Assembly (NCBI GenBank): GCA_902541315.1
Contig: CACBQF010000003.1
Coordinates: forward strand, 1 to 64,000
Source: an uncultured Pelagibacteraceae bacterium
Lineage (GTDB): Bacteria; Pseudomonadota; Alphaproteobacteria; Pelagibacterales; Pelagibacteraceae
Direction: 5' to 3'
DNA: 64,000 bases
Shown here: positions 25,465 to 35,083 of the stretch, piece by piece
Layout: every line of letters starts with the position of its first letter
How positions within the stretch are numbered: the stretch's first letter is position 1
Made by a program: the position numbers and the translations under genes
The notes under the pieces: model-generated
Databases searched by the model: none
What the model was told of the DNA's origin: nothing
What the model saw: only the letters and a program-made list of their open reading frames with translations

Positions 25465-26083
25465 GAACAAAAGTTTTATTATTAAAATAATTATTATATG
25501 TCTACTAACCATTAATGCATATGCACTCGAAAAGGTTGTGTTATTTGGAGATAGTTTGATGGCCGGTTATGGTTTATCTGATGTCGATAGTTTACCAGTC
25601 GTTTTAGAAGAGAATTTAGAAGCAAAGGGCTATAATATTGAGATTGTTGATGGCAGTGTTTCTGGTAGCACATCTTCAGGTGGCTTAAATAGAGCTGATT
25701 GGACTTTAACTGAGCCAGACATAGATCTAATAATTTTATGTTTGGGCGCCAATGACATGTTAAGAGGTATCGAGCCAAAAGAAACAAAAAGCAATTTAGA
25801 AAAAATCATAAAAATTGCTCAAGATAAAAATATTGAAATTATTCTAGCTGGAATGATTGCTCCAACCTCACATGGTTTTACTTATAAAAAAAAATTTGAC
25901 AAAATTTTTCCTGATTTAGCCAAAGAATTAAAAATTGAGCTTATTCCTTTTTTATTAGAGGGAGTAGCTATGAAACCTGAATTTAATCAAAGTGATGGCA
26001 TACATCCAAACGAAAAAGGGACAATAATAATTAGTAGAACCTTAGAAGAGATAATAATAAAAGCTCTAAATAAAAAAAATTAA
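25463..26083 (+). CDS. tesA: Periplasmic SGNH esterase/thioesterase (TesA family)
   Basis: A 206-residue protein with a signal peptide (KSFIIKIIIICLLTINAYA) and the four SGNH blocks: block I FGDSLMAGYGL with S31, block II GSVSGSTSSGGL, block III LGANDMLRG and block V DGIHPNEKG. TesA-type enzymes hydrolyse acyl-thioesters, lysophospholipids or aryl esters in the periplasm. The start at ATG 25463 is chosen because the signal peptide begins there; the frame is open further upstream only as antisense to the ATPase. It is divergent from ybbA/ybbP, a conserved association. Confidence 0.92.
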   Translation: MNKSFIIKIIIICLLTINAYALEKVVLFGDSLMAGYGLSDVDSLPVVLEENLEAKGYNIEIVDGSVSGSTSSGGLNRADWTLTEPDIDLIILCLGANDMLRGIEPKETKSNLEKIIKIAQDKNIEIILAGMIAPTSHGFTYKKKFDKIFPDLAKELKIELIPFLLEGVAMKPEFNQSDGIHPNEKGTIIISRTLEEIIIKALNKKN

Positions 26084-26088
26084 TCAAA

Positions 26089-27087
26089 GTGCAAAGAAAA
26101 CCTTATCATCATTTAGTAGACGGTAGTTTCAGAAATCCTGAGGGTTCACCAAAAGCTGACCCTAACATTAGATGGTCCTTCAAAATTTTTAATAAAGAAA
26201 AAAAGAAACTAGATATGACAGTTCCTAAAGAGCATGTAATTGAAAAAAGAAAGGTTTTATCAGATCTGAAGAAATATCAAGAAGATGATTATGTGGCTTG
26301 GATTGGACATGCAACGTTTTTAATAAAACTTGGTCAAACTACAATAATCACAGACCCTGTGTTCTCTAAAAACGCTGGGCCACTTATATTTGGCCCAAAA
26401 AGATATACAGAACCAGCGCTAACTCTAAATGAAATACCAAAAATAGATTTATTTTTATTAACTCATAACCACTACGACCACCAAGATGCATACACGATTA
26501 GAAAGTTTCCATATAAAGATGCAAAGGTGTTACTGCCTCTTAAACTTGGGAAATACTTCAGAAGATATAAAGATATTAATGAAATGGATTGGTATGACGA
26601 AATAAAAGTAAATGAAAAATTGAAAGTTACATTTTTACCCGCAGTTCATTGGTCAAAACGTAGTCTAACTGATACCAATAAAACTTTATGGGGAAATTTT
26701 TTAATTCAATATGACGGAAAGAAAATTTTATTTGCCTGTGATACAGGAATTGGAGACATATATAAATCTATTGGTCAAAAATATGGTCCAATTGATTTAA
26801 CATTTATAAATATTGGTGCTTACAATTTTTATCCGATTATGCCTTATAAAGATAAATCTACCTATCATACAAACCCAGAGGAGGCTTTAGAAATTGCTCA
26901 AAATCTCAAAAGTAAGAAAGTGATTGGCATGCATTGGGGAACTTTCGTTCTATCTTTAGAACCTATAATGGAGCCACCAAAAAGATTTAAAGCCAGTGCC
27001 AACAAGTATGGTTTTAAAAAAGAGGATGTTTTGATTTATAAAATTGGTGAGTTTGACTCACTTAAAAAATTACTTAATTACAATTAG
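26089..27087 (+). CDS. Metallo-beta-lactamase fold hydrolase (NAPE-PLD/UlaG-like)
   Basis: A 332-residue protein starting at GTG 26089, five bases after tesA. It has the metal motif THNHYDHQD with H126, H128, D130 and H131, preceded by WIGHATFLIKLGQTTIITDPVFS, and later HWSKRSLTDTNKTLWGNFLI, CDTGIGD and GMHWGTF with further metal ligands. This pattern fits the NAPE-phospholipase D-like branch, which in bacteria acts on phospholipids or unknown phosphodiesters. Its place after tesA suggests a role in lipid turnover, by inference. Confidence 0.87.
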   Translation: MQRKPYHHLVDGSFRNPEGSPKADPNIRWSFKIFNKEKKKLDMTVPKEHVIEKRKVLSDLKKYQEDDYVAWIGHATFLIKLGQTTIITDPVFSKNAGPLIFGPKRYTEPALTLNEIPKIDLFLLTHNHYDHQDAYTIRKFPYKDAKVLLPLKLGKYFRRYKDINEMDWYDEIKVNEKLKVTFLPAVHWSKRSLTDTNKTLWGNFLIQYDGKKILFACDTGIGDIYKSIGQKYGPIDLTFINIGAYNFYPIMPYKDKSTYHTNPEEALEIAQNLKSKKVIGMHWGTFVLSLEPIMEPPKRFKASANKYGFKKEDVLIYKIGEFDSLKKLLNYN

Positions 27088-27347
27088 TTGTCTAAAATTT
27101 TTCTTTTTGCTTTCTCAAATTCTTCCTGGGTTAAAACTCCATCTTTCAAAAGTTTATTTAATTTTTCAAGCTCATGACTTAAACTATCTTCATCAACTAA
27201 AGGAGGATCAATTATTTCATTATCAGAATTTTCATTTATTTTATTTGCACTTTTGGCACTAAATCCATTCATTATTGCAGTAGCGCCAAGATATAAAACA
27301 AATCCAAAAATTGGTATTACCAAACCAAGAAAGATAATTTTTTCCAT
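27084..27347 (-). CDS. Small membrane protein with C-terminal SHOCT domain
   Basis: An 87-residue protein with one N-terminal helix (about 4-27), an acidic linker, and LEKLNKLLKDGVLTQEEFEKAKRKIL at the end, which is a SHOCT (short C-terminal) domain. SHOCT domains are thought to aid oligomerisation; no enzymatic role is implied. The convergent metallo-hydrolase overlaps its stop by four bases. A second small membrane protein follows directly upstream on the same strand. Confidence 0.82.
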   Translation of the reverse strand: MEKIIFLGLVIPIFGFVLYLGATAIMNGFSAKSANKINENSDNEIIDPPLVDEDSLSHELEKLNKLLKDGVLTQEEFEKAKRKILDN

Positions 27348-27350
27348 TAA

Positions 27351-27554
27351 TTAATCCTCATCTTCCTCTCTCCAATTTTTTTCGTACATAAGCCATGCTG
27401 CTAATATTACTGAAAAAGTTCCAATAATCATACCATAATCAAATCCAGTTTGTTGATCGTATAGATACCAACCAAGTTGAGTTGCTCCGATCGGAGGTAT
27501 AGTAAGTATAGCCATAATAATTAAAATTCTATATGGGTATTTTGGCTTTCTCAT
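27351..27554 (-). CDS. Unrecognised 67-residue membrane protein
   Basis: A short protein with two hydrophobic helices (about 9-29 and 39-57) between a basic N-terminus (MRKPKYPYR) and an acidic tail (NWREEDED). I recognise no family. It is three bases upstream of the SHOCT protein gene and probably cotranscribed with it. It has the charge asymmetry expected of a two-helix inner-membrane protein with both ends in the cytoplasm. Confidence 0.6.
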   Translation of the reverse strand: MRKPKYPYRILIIMAILTIPPIGATQLGWYLYDQQTGFDYGMIIGTFSVILAAWLMYEKNWREEDED

Positions 27555-27591
27555 AGCTTAGCTTACCAAAAATTTTTTAATGATTTAAATA

Positions 27592-28437
27592 TTAAATTTG
27601 CGATCTTTTGAAACAGTCAATCGTATTTTTAAGCAAACACGCGATTGTCATTGGACCAACACCTCCAGGAACTGGAGTAAGAGCCTTTGCATTTTTTGAA
27701 ACTTCATCAAATGCAACATCACCAACAATTCCCTTTTCAGTTTTATTAATACCTACATCAATCACAATTGCATCCTTTTTAACCCAATCTCCTTTTACCA
27801 ACTCAGGAATACCGACGGCAGCAACAACAATATCTGCCTCTAAACATTCAGCTTTTAAATCTTTAGTTTTTGAGTGAGTTATCGTTACAGTGCAGTTTTC
27901 TTTCAAAAGAAGTTGTGTCATTGGTTTGCCATTTAAATTCGATCTACCTATTACAACAGCTTTTTTACCATTTAAATTCGGTTCAAATTTTTTAATTAAT
28001 AAGTAGCATCCTAGAGGAGTACAAGGTACTGAACTTTCATAACCAGAAGAAAGATTGCCGACATTTATAGGATGAAATCCATCAACATCTTTTGTGTGAT
28101 CAATCGCTTCAATAACTTTCTTTTTATCTATATGTTTTGGCAAAGGTAATTGTACTAATATACCAGAAACACTTTTATCATTATTTAATTCATTTATTTT
28201 TTCTAAAATTACTTTTTCCTCGACGCTATCAGGATACTTTATTACTTCGGACTTTAGTCCAACCTCATTAGCTGATTTTTCTTTATTTCTTACATAAATT
28301 TGACTTGGAGTTAAATCTCCAATTAAGATTACAGACAGACCAGGAACTTTATTATATTTTGATTTAAGTTCAGAGACCTCTTTTTTAAGCTCTTCTCTTA
28401 ATAGTGCAGCTTCTTTTTTCCCATCAATTAAAATCAT
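27592..28437 (-). CDS. folD: Bifunctional methylenetetrahydrofolate dehydrogenase/cyclohydrolase
   Basis: A 281-residue enzyme interconverting 5,10-methylene-THF and 10-formyl-THF, feeding purine synthesis (purH is in this window). Family motifs are YVRNKEKSANEVG with the catalytic lysine, GILVQLPLPKHID, KDVDGFHPINVGNL, PCTPLG, VIGRSNLNGKPMTQLL for NADP and the closing TPVPGGVGPMTIACLLKNT. Length is standard. It is the last gene of a leftward run with yggT and mscS genes. Confidence 0.96.
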   Translation of the reverse strand: MILIDGKKEAALLREELKKEVSELKSKYNKVPGLSVILIGDLTPSQIYVRNKEKSANEVGLKSEVIKYPDSVEEKVILEKINELNNDKSVSGILVQLPLPKHIDKKKVIEAIDHTKDVDGFHPINVGNLSSGYESSVPCTPLGCYLLIKKFEPNLNGKKAVVIGRSNLNGKPMTQLLLKENCTVTITHSKTKDLKAECLEADIVVAAVGIPELVKGDWVKKDAIVIDVGINKTEKGIVGDVAFDEVSKNAKALTPVPGGVGPMTIACLLKNTIDCFKRSQI

Positions 28438-28444
28438 AATTCAT

Positions 28445-28735
28445 TTAAAATATCATTGGTGCAACGTAAAGCTTCATACACATTTCTATAAACCAAATCA
28501 ATAGAAGTAAAATTATAGGTGAAATATCCAAAGCACCTAAATTTGGCAAAAAACGTCTTATCTTATTTAAAATTGGATCAGTTAATCGATAGGTAAAGTC
28601 TAAAACTAAATAAACAAACCTATTTTGAGTATTTAGAATATTAAAAGCAACTAGCCAACTTATTATTACATTTGCAATTACAACATAGGAATAGAGTTTT
28701 AGGATCTGTAAGACTAAATAAAAAACAGCTATCAT
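28445..28735 (-). CDS. YggT family membrane protein
   Basis: A 96-residue protein with two YggT-type hydrophobic segments. The characteristic amphipathic stretch is FTYRLTDPILNKIRRFLPNLGALDISPIILLLLIWF, ending with a short polar tail. YggT proteins have been linked to osmotic tolerance and, in plants and Gram-positives, to cytochrome or division complexes; the role here is unknown. The ATG overlaps the mscS stop by four bases, so a link to osmotic stress response is plausible. Confidence 0.85.
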   Translation of the reverse strand: MIAVFYLVLQILKLYSYVVIANVIISWLVAFNILNTQNRFVYLVLDFTYRLTDPILNKIRRFLPNLGALDISPIILLLLIWFIEMCMKLYVAPMIF

Positions 28736-29817
28736 TTCTTTTCAACATAAATCGACTGACTTGGAAATGCGAAAGAAGCTTTGTTGCTTTCAACAATTTG
28801 TTTAATTTCTATTGCTAGACGTTCTTTTACAGACAACCAATCATTCCAGCTGCTAGTTTTTGTAAAACAACGAACATACATATCTATCGAACTATCTGAA
28901 AATTTATCAACTCTAACTGCAACACCAATACTTTGCTTAAAGTCATCACTTTTATTGATATGGTTTTCTATTTGATCTCTTATGGTTTTTAATTGATCAA
29001 CTGTTGTGTCATATTGAAGAGTGATAATCCAACTTATCAACCAGTTTGAAGTTTGACTTACATTAATAACTGCATTTTCTGCAAATTGAAAATTAGGAAT
29101 TATTGCTAAAGATTTATCAAATTTTCTAATAGTCGTAGATCTAAAACCAATTTTTTCAACTATGCCCTCTATTATTCCATCAACTAAAATCCAATCTCCT
29201 ATTTTAAATCTTTTTTCAACAAGAACTAAAATGCCTGATATTAAATTTTTAAATAAATCTTGAGCACCTAAAGCCACAGCCACACCAAATAAACCTAAAC
29301 CCGCGATAATGGGACCGATTTTGATACCCCATAATTCTAAAACAGCAGCTAAACCTAAAATAAAAATCAAAATCTTTAATGATTTAATTATCCATCCTAT
29401 TAACTCCTTGGTTAAAAGTTTATCAAGACCACTTAGAACATATGAGACGGGTTCAATAATTTGATGCATTACCCAAAAAATTAATATTGTTATTAAAGTT
29501 CTGTTTATTGTATCAACAATATCTCTGCTTTCTGCAGAAAAAGTCATATAATAACTTGCAATAAAAAATCCTAAAACTATTGGTAAAAATCTTGCTGGTC
29601 CTACAAGAGCGTTAACAAAAGTATCATCTAGTTTATTCGTTGTTCTTTTTGAAATTATTTCTAATTTTTTTATTATTAGTTTGCTTAAAATTCCTCTGAA
29701 TATTAAGAAAATTAAAAAAATTCCTAAACCGATTAATATTTGAAAAATATCAACACCTAGAATCCCTTTATTCCAAACTGATAAAAAAATTTCTGAAAAA
29801 TTATTTATTAATTCCAT
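28732..29817 (-). CDS. MscS-family mechanosensitive channel
   Basis: A 361-residue membrane protein with about five helices followed by the MscS pore and beta domain: GLGLFGVAVALGAQDLFKNLISGILVLVEKRFKIGDWI is the pore helix TM3 and first beta strands, then GIVEKIGFRSTTIRKFD and IPNFQFAENAVINVSQ. It releases solutes on hypo-osmotic shock. It is larger than the 286-residue E. coli MscS because of extra N-terminal helices. It is two bases downstream of hemD and overlaps yggT. Confidence 0.93.
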   Translation of the reverse strand: MELINNFSEIFLSVWNKGILGVDIFQILIGLGIFLIFLIFRGILSKLIIKKLEIISKRTTNKLDDTFVNALVGPARFLPIVLGFFIASYYMTFSAESRDIVDTINRTLITILIFWVMHQIIEPVSYVLSGLDKLLTKELIGWIIKSLKILIFILGLAAVLELWGIKIGPIIAGLGLFGVAVALGAQDLFKNLISGILVLVEKRFKIGDWILVDGIIEGIVEKIGFRSTTIRKFDKSLAIIPNFQFAENAVINVSQTSNWLISWIITLQYDTTVDQLKTIRDQIENHINKSDDFKQSIGVAVRVDKFSDSSIDMYVRCFTKTSSWNDWLSVKERLAIEIKQIVESNKASFAFPSQSIYVEKK

Positions 29818-29819
29818 AA

Positions 29820-30518
29820 CTAAATTTTATATAACAAAAACTCCTCTTCACCAGGATTAAAAAGAAATATTTTTTTCCATTTAATTTCATTCAATATAGA
29901 CGAGGTTTTCTCACCAATACACATCAAATTTGTATTCATCCATAAAGTCTCAGTTTGATATATTTTTATAAAATTAAGAAAACTAGAGGCACTATTTTGT
30001 GAATAAACATAAACTATGTCAGGTAAATTTTCTTTTAATTTAATTATAAACTCGTCATCAAATTTTTGATTATATTTTGCTCTATAATTAATAATTCTTT
30101 TTACAACAAAACCCTCTAAAGCCAACTGGTGATCTAAATCAACAGATACCGTTTCTCCACTAACATAAATAAGTTTTTTATTTTTAGTATCGTACGTCCT
30201 TAAAATTAATTCTTTTAAATTTGAAACATTTCCCTCTGCAGCAACTGTATTTTGAAAACCTAAATCACGAGCTTTTTTTTCTGTTACATTTCCCACACAA
30301 AAACACTTAATTTTTTTATCTATATTTTTTAAATCTAAATACTTAACAGCGTTAGCACTAGTGAAAATTATTCCCCCAAATTCAGGAAAATTAATTTTAT
30401 CATAATTAATTTTTTCAATATTAAGTAAGGGAAGATGGGATATTTTATGACCAAGCGATTTAAACTTCAAAGCTAGTGCCGAGCAATCTTCCAATGGTCT
30501 AGTCAACAAAATATGCAT
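29820..30518 (-). CDS. hemD: Uroporphyrinogen-III synthase
   Basis: A 232-residue protein of the weakly conserved HemD family. It starts MHILLTRPLEDCSALALKFKSLGH, and has GIIFTSANAVKYL, KCFCVGNVTEKKARDLGF and YVYSQNSASSFLNF, which match the two-lobed fold around the active-site cleft. It closes hydroxymethylbilane made by HemC into uroporphyrinogen III, the substrate of HemE, whose gene is also in this window. It lies one base downstream of hemC, which supports the call. Confidence 0.87.
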   Translation of the reverse strand: MHILLTRPLEDCSALALKFKSLGHKISHLPLLNIEKINYDKINFPEFGGIIFTSANAVKYLDLKNIDKKIKCFCVGNVTEKKARDLGFQNTVAAEGNVSNLKELILRTYDTKNKKLIYVSGETVSVDLDHQLALEGFVVKRIINYRAKYNQKFDDEFIIKLKENLPDIVYVYSQNSASSFLNFIKIYQTETLWMNTNLMCIGEKTSSILNEIKWKKIFLFNPGEEEFLLYKI

Positions 30519-30519
30519 A

Positions 30520-31437
30520 TCATTTCTTATAAGAATTATTAGATTTTTTTTTTAGAATCCCGCCAATCTCTTCACCAACCTCTCTAAACTTTGATTTTTC
30601 AACAATTTTTTTTTCATAGTATCTCTCTGATCCATCTAAAGAAAAAAGCTCAGCTTCTAATGTTAGTTGGTCACCTTCTATTTTTGAATGAACACCCACT
30701 GCAGTTTCACAGTCGCCCTCTAAAACTTTTAAAACATTTCGCTCAGAATGTGCCCTTATGTAGGTTTGATCATGATTAATCTTTTTTAAAATTGAAATAA
30801 CTTCATCATCATTTTCTCTACACTGTATAGCAATAATACCTTGTCCAGCACTGGGTATAATTTCTTCAGTTTCAAAAGTTTCTGTAATGTGTTCGTCAAG
30901 TTTTAAAAATTTCATTCCAGCACTTGATAAAAGTATTCCATCATAAAGTCCATCTTTTAACTTTTTGATTCTGGTATCTACGTTTCCTCTTATGAGTTTA
31001 CAATTAAGATCAGGTCTTTTTTTTTTTATTTGAAACTCTCTACGATAAGAAGAAGTTCCGATTATAGAATTAACATCTAAGTCTTTAATTTTTTTTTTAT
31101 TAAATGTTATAAGAATTTCCCGTGGATCATTTCTTTCAAGAAATGAGTCAGTTATAAGCCCTTTCGTTTCATTTACTGGCATGTCTTTAAGAGCATGAAC
31201 AGCAATATCAATCTCTTTTTTTAGAAGTTGTTTTTCAATTTCACTAGAAAACAAACCTTTGCCACCAACTTCAGATAATCTTATATCTTTAATCTGATCA
31301 CCTTTTGTTGATATTGACTTTATAAAAATCTCATCCTCCCTAAAACTAGCACTTTTAATAATCTGATCTTTCACTTTTTGTGCATAAAGTGTAGCTAGCT
31401 TGCTTCTTCTTGAACCAATTGTTATTTTTTTTTTCAT
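30520..31437 (-). CDS. hemC: Porphobilinogen deaminase (hydroxymethylbilane synthase)
   Basis: A 305-residue enzyme joining four porphobilinogens. I place the start at ATG 31437, giving KKKITIGSRRSKLATLYAQ, the standard N-terminus; the open frame upstream to 31599 is antisense to tsaD. Motifs are GGKGLFSSEIEKQLL, DIAVHALKDMP, GTSSYRREFQIKKKRPDL, RGNVDTRIKKL, SAGQGIIAIQ and the cofactor cysteine in LEGDCETAVGVH. It is divergent from tsaD (55 bases apart) and is followed directly by hemD. Confidence 0.95.
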   Translation of the reverse strand: MKKKITIGSRRSKLATLYAQKVKDQIIKSASFREDEIFIKSISTKGDQIKDIRLSEVGGKGLFSSEIEKQLLKKEIDIAVHALKDMPVNETKGLITDSFLERNDPREILITFNKKKIKDLDVNSIIGTSSYRREFQIKKKRPDLNCKLIRGNVDTRIKKLKDGLYDGILLSSAGMKFLKLDEHITETFETEEIIPSAGQGIIAIQCRENDDEVISILKKINHDQTYIRAHSERNVLKVLEGDCETAVGVHSKIEGDQLTLEAELFSLDGSERYYEKKIVEKSKFREVGEEIGGILKKKSNNSYKK

Positions 31438-31492
31438 AAAAAATATATTTCTTACTTGTATTGAGATTGTACAATTATTAAAACTTATTTGA

Positions 31493-32566
31493 ATGAGCAA
31501 AAAACCCTTAATTCTTGGAATAGAATCAAGTTGTGATGAAACAGCAGCATCTTTAGTTACTGAAAATGAGCAAGGGATACCAGTTGTTTTATCTAACATT
31601 GTTTCCAGTCAAGAAGACGTTCATAAAGAATTTGGGGGAGTAGTTCCTGAATTAGCAGCAAGATCACATATCGAAAAAATAGATTGGATTGTAAAAAAAG
31701 CTATTGAAAAAAGTGGAAAAAAAATTGATGAAATTGACGCAATAGCTTCTACAGCAGGGCCTGGTCTAATCGTATGTCTATCAATCGGGTTAAGCTTTGG
31801 AAAAACTTTTGCACTTACAACAAACAAACCATTTATTGCTGTCAATCATCTTGAGGGACACGCCTTGAGCCCAAAATTAAATTCTAAACTAGACTACCCA
31901 TATCTGCTCTTACTGATTTCGGGAGGACATTCTCAATATTTAAGTGTTCAATCTATTGGTAAATACAAACGATTGGGTACGACAATTGATGATGCTTTAG
32001 GAGAAGCATTTGATAAAACTGCGAAACTTTTAGAAATAGAATTTCCAGGAGGACGTGAAATTGAAGTTTTGGCTGAGAAAGGGAATCCAGAAAAATTCAA
32101 ATTGCCCAAACCAATTATAAATAAAGGTGGATGTAATTTATCTTTTGCAGGATTAAAAACTGCTGTGCTTAAAATATCCAAAACAATTAAAAATGATCAA
32201 GAGAAATTTGATCTTGCAGCTTCTTTTCAAAAAACGATTGAAGAAATTTTGTATAAGAAAACAATTGTTGCTTTTAATGAGTTTGAAAAAACGAATAGCC
32301 CAAAAGAGAAAAAATTTGTGGTTGCTGGTGGTGTGGCTGCAAACAAAAAAATAAGAGCGATGTTAATGAAATTATGTGAAGAAAAAAATTACCAAAGTAT
32401 TTTTCCCCCAATAGAATTCTGTGGTGATAACGCGGCAATGATTGCCATGGTTGGTTTAGAAAAATTTAAACTAAAATTATTTAGTGATTTAGACCATCCC
32501 GCAAAACCTAGATGGTCATTAGATGAAGATGCAGCATTTCTTAAAGGAGCTGGCGTCCAATTATAA
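31493..32566 (+). CDS. tsaD: tRNA N6-adenosine threonylcarbamoyltransferase
   Basis: A 357-residue ASKHA-fold enzyme that, with TsaB and TsaE, makes the t6A modification at position 37 of ANN-reading tRNAs. Motifs are LGIESSCDETAASLV at the start, FGGVVPELAARSHIEKI, the metal-binding NHLEGHALSP, LISGGHSQYL, TIDDALGEAFDKTAKLL and the closing FCGDNAAMIAMVG. Length is normal. The final base of its stop codon is shared with the ATG of the EVE-domain gene. Confidence 0.96.
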   Translation: MSKKPLILGIESSCDETAASLVTENEQGIPVVLSNIVSSQEDVHKEFGGVVPELAARSHIEKIDWIVKKAIEKSGKKIDEIDAIASTAGPGLIVCLSIGLSFGKTFALTTNKPFIAVNHLEGHALSPKLNSKLDYPYLLLLISGGHSQYLSVQSIGKYKRLGTTIDDALGEAFDKTAKLLEIEFPGGREIEVLAEKGNPEKFKLPKPIINKGGCNLSFAGLKTAVLKISKTIKNDQEKFDLAASFQKTIEEILYKKTIVAFNEFEKTNSPKEKKFVVAGGVAANKKIRAMLMKLCEEKNYQSIFPPIEFCGDNAAMIAMVGLEKFKLKLFSDLDHPAKPRWSLDEDAAFLKGAGVQL

Positions 32567-32979
32567 TGAGTTATTGGTTGCTTAAATCTGAACCAGATGT
32601 TTGGTCGATTGATCAACAAAAAAAAGCTGGAAAAAAAGGAGCTCCTTGGGATGGTGTTAGAAATTATCAAGCCTCAAAAAATTTAAAGAATATGAGAACT
32701 GGAGATCAATGTTTTTTCTACCATTCAAATATTGGAAAAGAAATTGTTGGCATTGTTGAGGTTATTAAAGAAGCTTATTTGGATAAAACTGACAAAACTG
32801 GTCGTTTTGTAGCCGTAACAGTTAAATTCATAAAAAAACTTAAAACACCAGTTTCATTAGAAACTATTAAAAAAAACAAGGAATTAAGCCATTTATCATT
32901 AATAAGACAAAGTAGACTTTCGGTTATGCCAATAGACTCTAAAAGCTGGAAAATCTTGAATAAGATGAGTAAAATTTAA
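32566..32979 (+). CDS. EVE domain protein
   Basis: A 137-residue protein that is essentially one EVE (PUA-like) domain: YWLLKSEPDVWSIDQQ, GAPWDGVRNYQASKNLKNM, GDQCFFYHSNIGKEIVGIVEVIKE and LIRQSRLSVMPID. EVE domains are related to YTH and bind modified bases in DNA or RNA. Its location one base after tsaD is a common alphaproteobacterial arrangement, though the usual intermediate gpsA is not present here. Confidence 0.92.
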   Translation: MSYWLLKSEPDVWSIDQQKKAGKKGAPWDGVRNYQASKNLKNMRTGDQCFFYHSNIGKEIVGIVEVIKEAYLDKTDKTGRFVAVTVKFIKKLKTPVSLETIKKNKELSHLSLIRQSRLSVMPIDSKSWKILNKMSKI

Positions 32980-32995
32980 CTATAAAATTTAACTT

Positions 32996-35083
32996 ATGCC
33001 TAAAAAAAAAAAATCTAAAAGTAGGAAAAAAATTAAAAAAAGAACTAAAAGAAAAGTTAAAAAAAAAGGTCCTAAAAATAAGAAAGTAGTTAAAAGAAAT
33101 ACTTTATCTAATAAAAAAAAACAAAATAAAAAAGAAAGCTCATCAGTTTCTGAATTAATAGTAAAAACTAAACCTGAATGGATTAAAAGTAGTCTCGCAA
33201 ATAAAGCCCAATACCTAAAGAAGTATAAAGACTCAATTAAAAATAATAACGCCTTCTGGAAAAAAGAAGGAAAAAGAATTACTTGGATAAAACCCTACAA
33301 GAAGATTAAAGATGTTAAATATAGTACAAATGATGTTAGAATTAAATGGTTTGAAGACGGAACTTTAAATGCATCAGCAAACTGTATTGATAGACATTTA
33401 AAAGATAAAAAAGATAAGACTGCTATCATTTGGGTTGGTGATGATCCTAAAGACAGTCAAAAAATTTCTTACAAACAATTACATCAAAAAGTATCAAAAG
33501 CTGCGAATGGATTAAAAAAACTTGGAATTAAAAAAGGAGATCGTGTTACAATTTATTTGACTATGATACCAGAGTTAGCAGTTTTAATGCTAGCTTGTGC
33601 AAGGATTGGTGCAATTCATTCTATCATATTTGGAGGGTTTTCAGCTGAATCTATTTCGGGAAGAGTTAACGATTGTGAGTCAGAGTATATAATTACTGCG
33701 GACGAAGGTGTCAGGGGAGGAAAAAAAATACCTCTAAAGGCCACCACTGATGAGGCATTAACAAACTGTCCAAATGTTAAAAAGTGTATTGTTGTTAAAA
33801 GAACTGGAAATTACGTATTTTGGGATGATGATAGAGATGTTTGGTATCACGATTTAATTAAGGATGTTCCAGCTCACTGCGAACCTGAGGAGATGAATGC
33901 GGAAGATCCGCTGTTTATACTTTATACCTCAGGCTCAACTGGAAAACCCAAAGGTGTTTTGCATACGACTGGCGGATACATGGTCTATGCATCAATGACT
34001 CACCAATATATATTTAACTACAAACCCAAAGATATTTATTGGTGCACGGCAGATATCGGATGGGTTACTGGACATAGTTATATCATATATGGACCACTTT
34101 CTAATGGTGCAACAACTATAATGTTTGAAGGTATACCTAATTACCCTGACAGCTCTAGATGGTGGCAAATAGTAGACAAGTATAAAGTAAATACGTTTTA
34201 CACAGCACCAACTGCTATTAGAGCATTAATGAGAGAGGGTAGTGATCCAGTAAATAAAACATCAAGAAAATCCTTAAAATTATTGGGTACTGTTGGAGAA
34301 CCAATAAACCCTGAAGCTTGGATGTGGTATTACAAGACAGTTGGAAATTCAAAATGTCCAATAGTTGACACTTGGTGGCAAACAGAAACAGGAGGAATAC
34401 TTATCGCACCTCAGACAGGAGCTATTCCACTTAAACCTGGTTCTGCAACCAAACCTTTTTATGGAATAAAGCCGTGCTTAGTAGACAAAGATGGAAAAGA
34501 AATAAAAGGAGCAGGAGAGGGTAGGCTTTGCATTTCTCAATCTTGGCCAGGACAAATGAGAACAGTTTATGGTGATCATAAAAGATTTATTGACACTTAC
34601 TTTTCTCAATTTGATGGTAAATACTTTACTGGAGATGGATGTCGTAGAGATAAGGATGGTTATTATTGGATAACTGGAAGAGTAGATGATGTTATTATTG
34701 TATCAGGTCACAATCTTGGAACGGCGGAAATTGAAAGTGCTTTTGTTGCACATCCCAAAGTTGCTGAGGCAGCCGTTGTTGGTTATCCTCATGACATAAA
34801 GGGTAATGGACTTTATTGTTATGTTACACTTAATGCTGGAGAGACTGAAACGGGTGATCTTGAAAGAGAGTTAAAACTATGGGTAAGAAAACAAATTGGT
34901 CCATTAGCAACACCTGATCTTATACAATTTACTCCAGGTTTACCGAAAACTAGATCGGGTAAAATTATGAGAAGAATTTTAAGAAAAATTGCAGCTAATG
35001 AACATGGGCAATTAGGTGATACTACCACTTTAGCAGATCCAAATGTTGTTGACAGTTTGGTTGAGAACAGAAAAAATAATTAA
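32996..35083 (+). CDS. acs: Acetyl-CoA synthetase with lysine-rich N-terminal tail
   Basis: This 695-residue protein carries the full AMP-forming acetyl-CoA synthetase: [44 protein letters not shown] (P-loop), [33 protein letters not shown] and the C-terminal [17 protein letters not shown] whose lysine is the known acetylation site. It makes acetyl-CoA from acetate. The first ~47 residues are almost pure Lys/Arg/Ser ([20 protein letters not shown] onward) and are not part of Acs; no later in-frame ATG, GTG or TTG allows a normal start. A sodium-solute symporter pair 0.75 kb downstream could import its substrate. Confidence 0.95.
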   Translation: MPKKKKSKSRKKIKKRTKRKVKKKGPKNKKVVKRNTLSNKKKQNKKESSSVSELIVKTKPEWIKSSLANKAQYLKKYKDSIKNNNAFWKKEGKRITWIKPYKKIKDVKYSTNDVRIKWFEDGTLNASANCIDRHLKDKKDKTAIIWVGDDPKDSQKISYKQLHQKVSKAANGLKKLGIKKGDRVTIYLTMIPELAVLMLACARIGAIHSIIFGGFSAESISGRVNDCESEYIITADEGVRGGKKIPLKATTDEALTNCPNVKKCIVVKRTGNYVFWDDDRDVWYHDLIKDVPAHCEPEEMNAEDPLFILYTSGSTGKPKGVLHTTGGYMVYASMTHQYIFNYKPKDIYWCTADIGWVTGHSYIIYGPLSNGATTIMFEGIPNYPDSSRWWQIVDKYKVNTFYTAPTAIRALMREGSDPVNKTSRKSLKLLGTVGEPINPEAWMWYYKTVGNSKCPIVDTWWQTETGGILIAPQTGAIPLKPGSATKPFYGIKPCLVDKDGKEIKGAGEGRLCISQSWPGQMRTVYGDHKRFIDTYFSQFDGKYFTGDGCRRDKDGYYWITGRVDDVIIVSGHNLGTAEIESAFVAHPKVAEAAVVGYPHDIKGNGLYCYVTLNAGETETGDLERELKLWVRKQIGPLATPDLIQFTPGLPKTRSGKIMRRILRKIAANEHGQLGDTTTLADPNVVDSLVENRKNN

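Noticed and set aside
31438..31599. N-terminal extension of HemC by 54 residues.
   Set aside because: The family start KKKITIGSRRSKLA is at 31437, and the extension is antisense to the conserved N-terminus of TsaD.
32389..32670. Minus-strand open frame of 93 codons across the tsaD-EVE junction, and similar antisense frames in purH, hslU and folD.
   Set aside because: These are shadows of strongly conserved genes on the other strand, with unlikely amino-acid composition and no family match.
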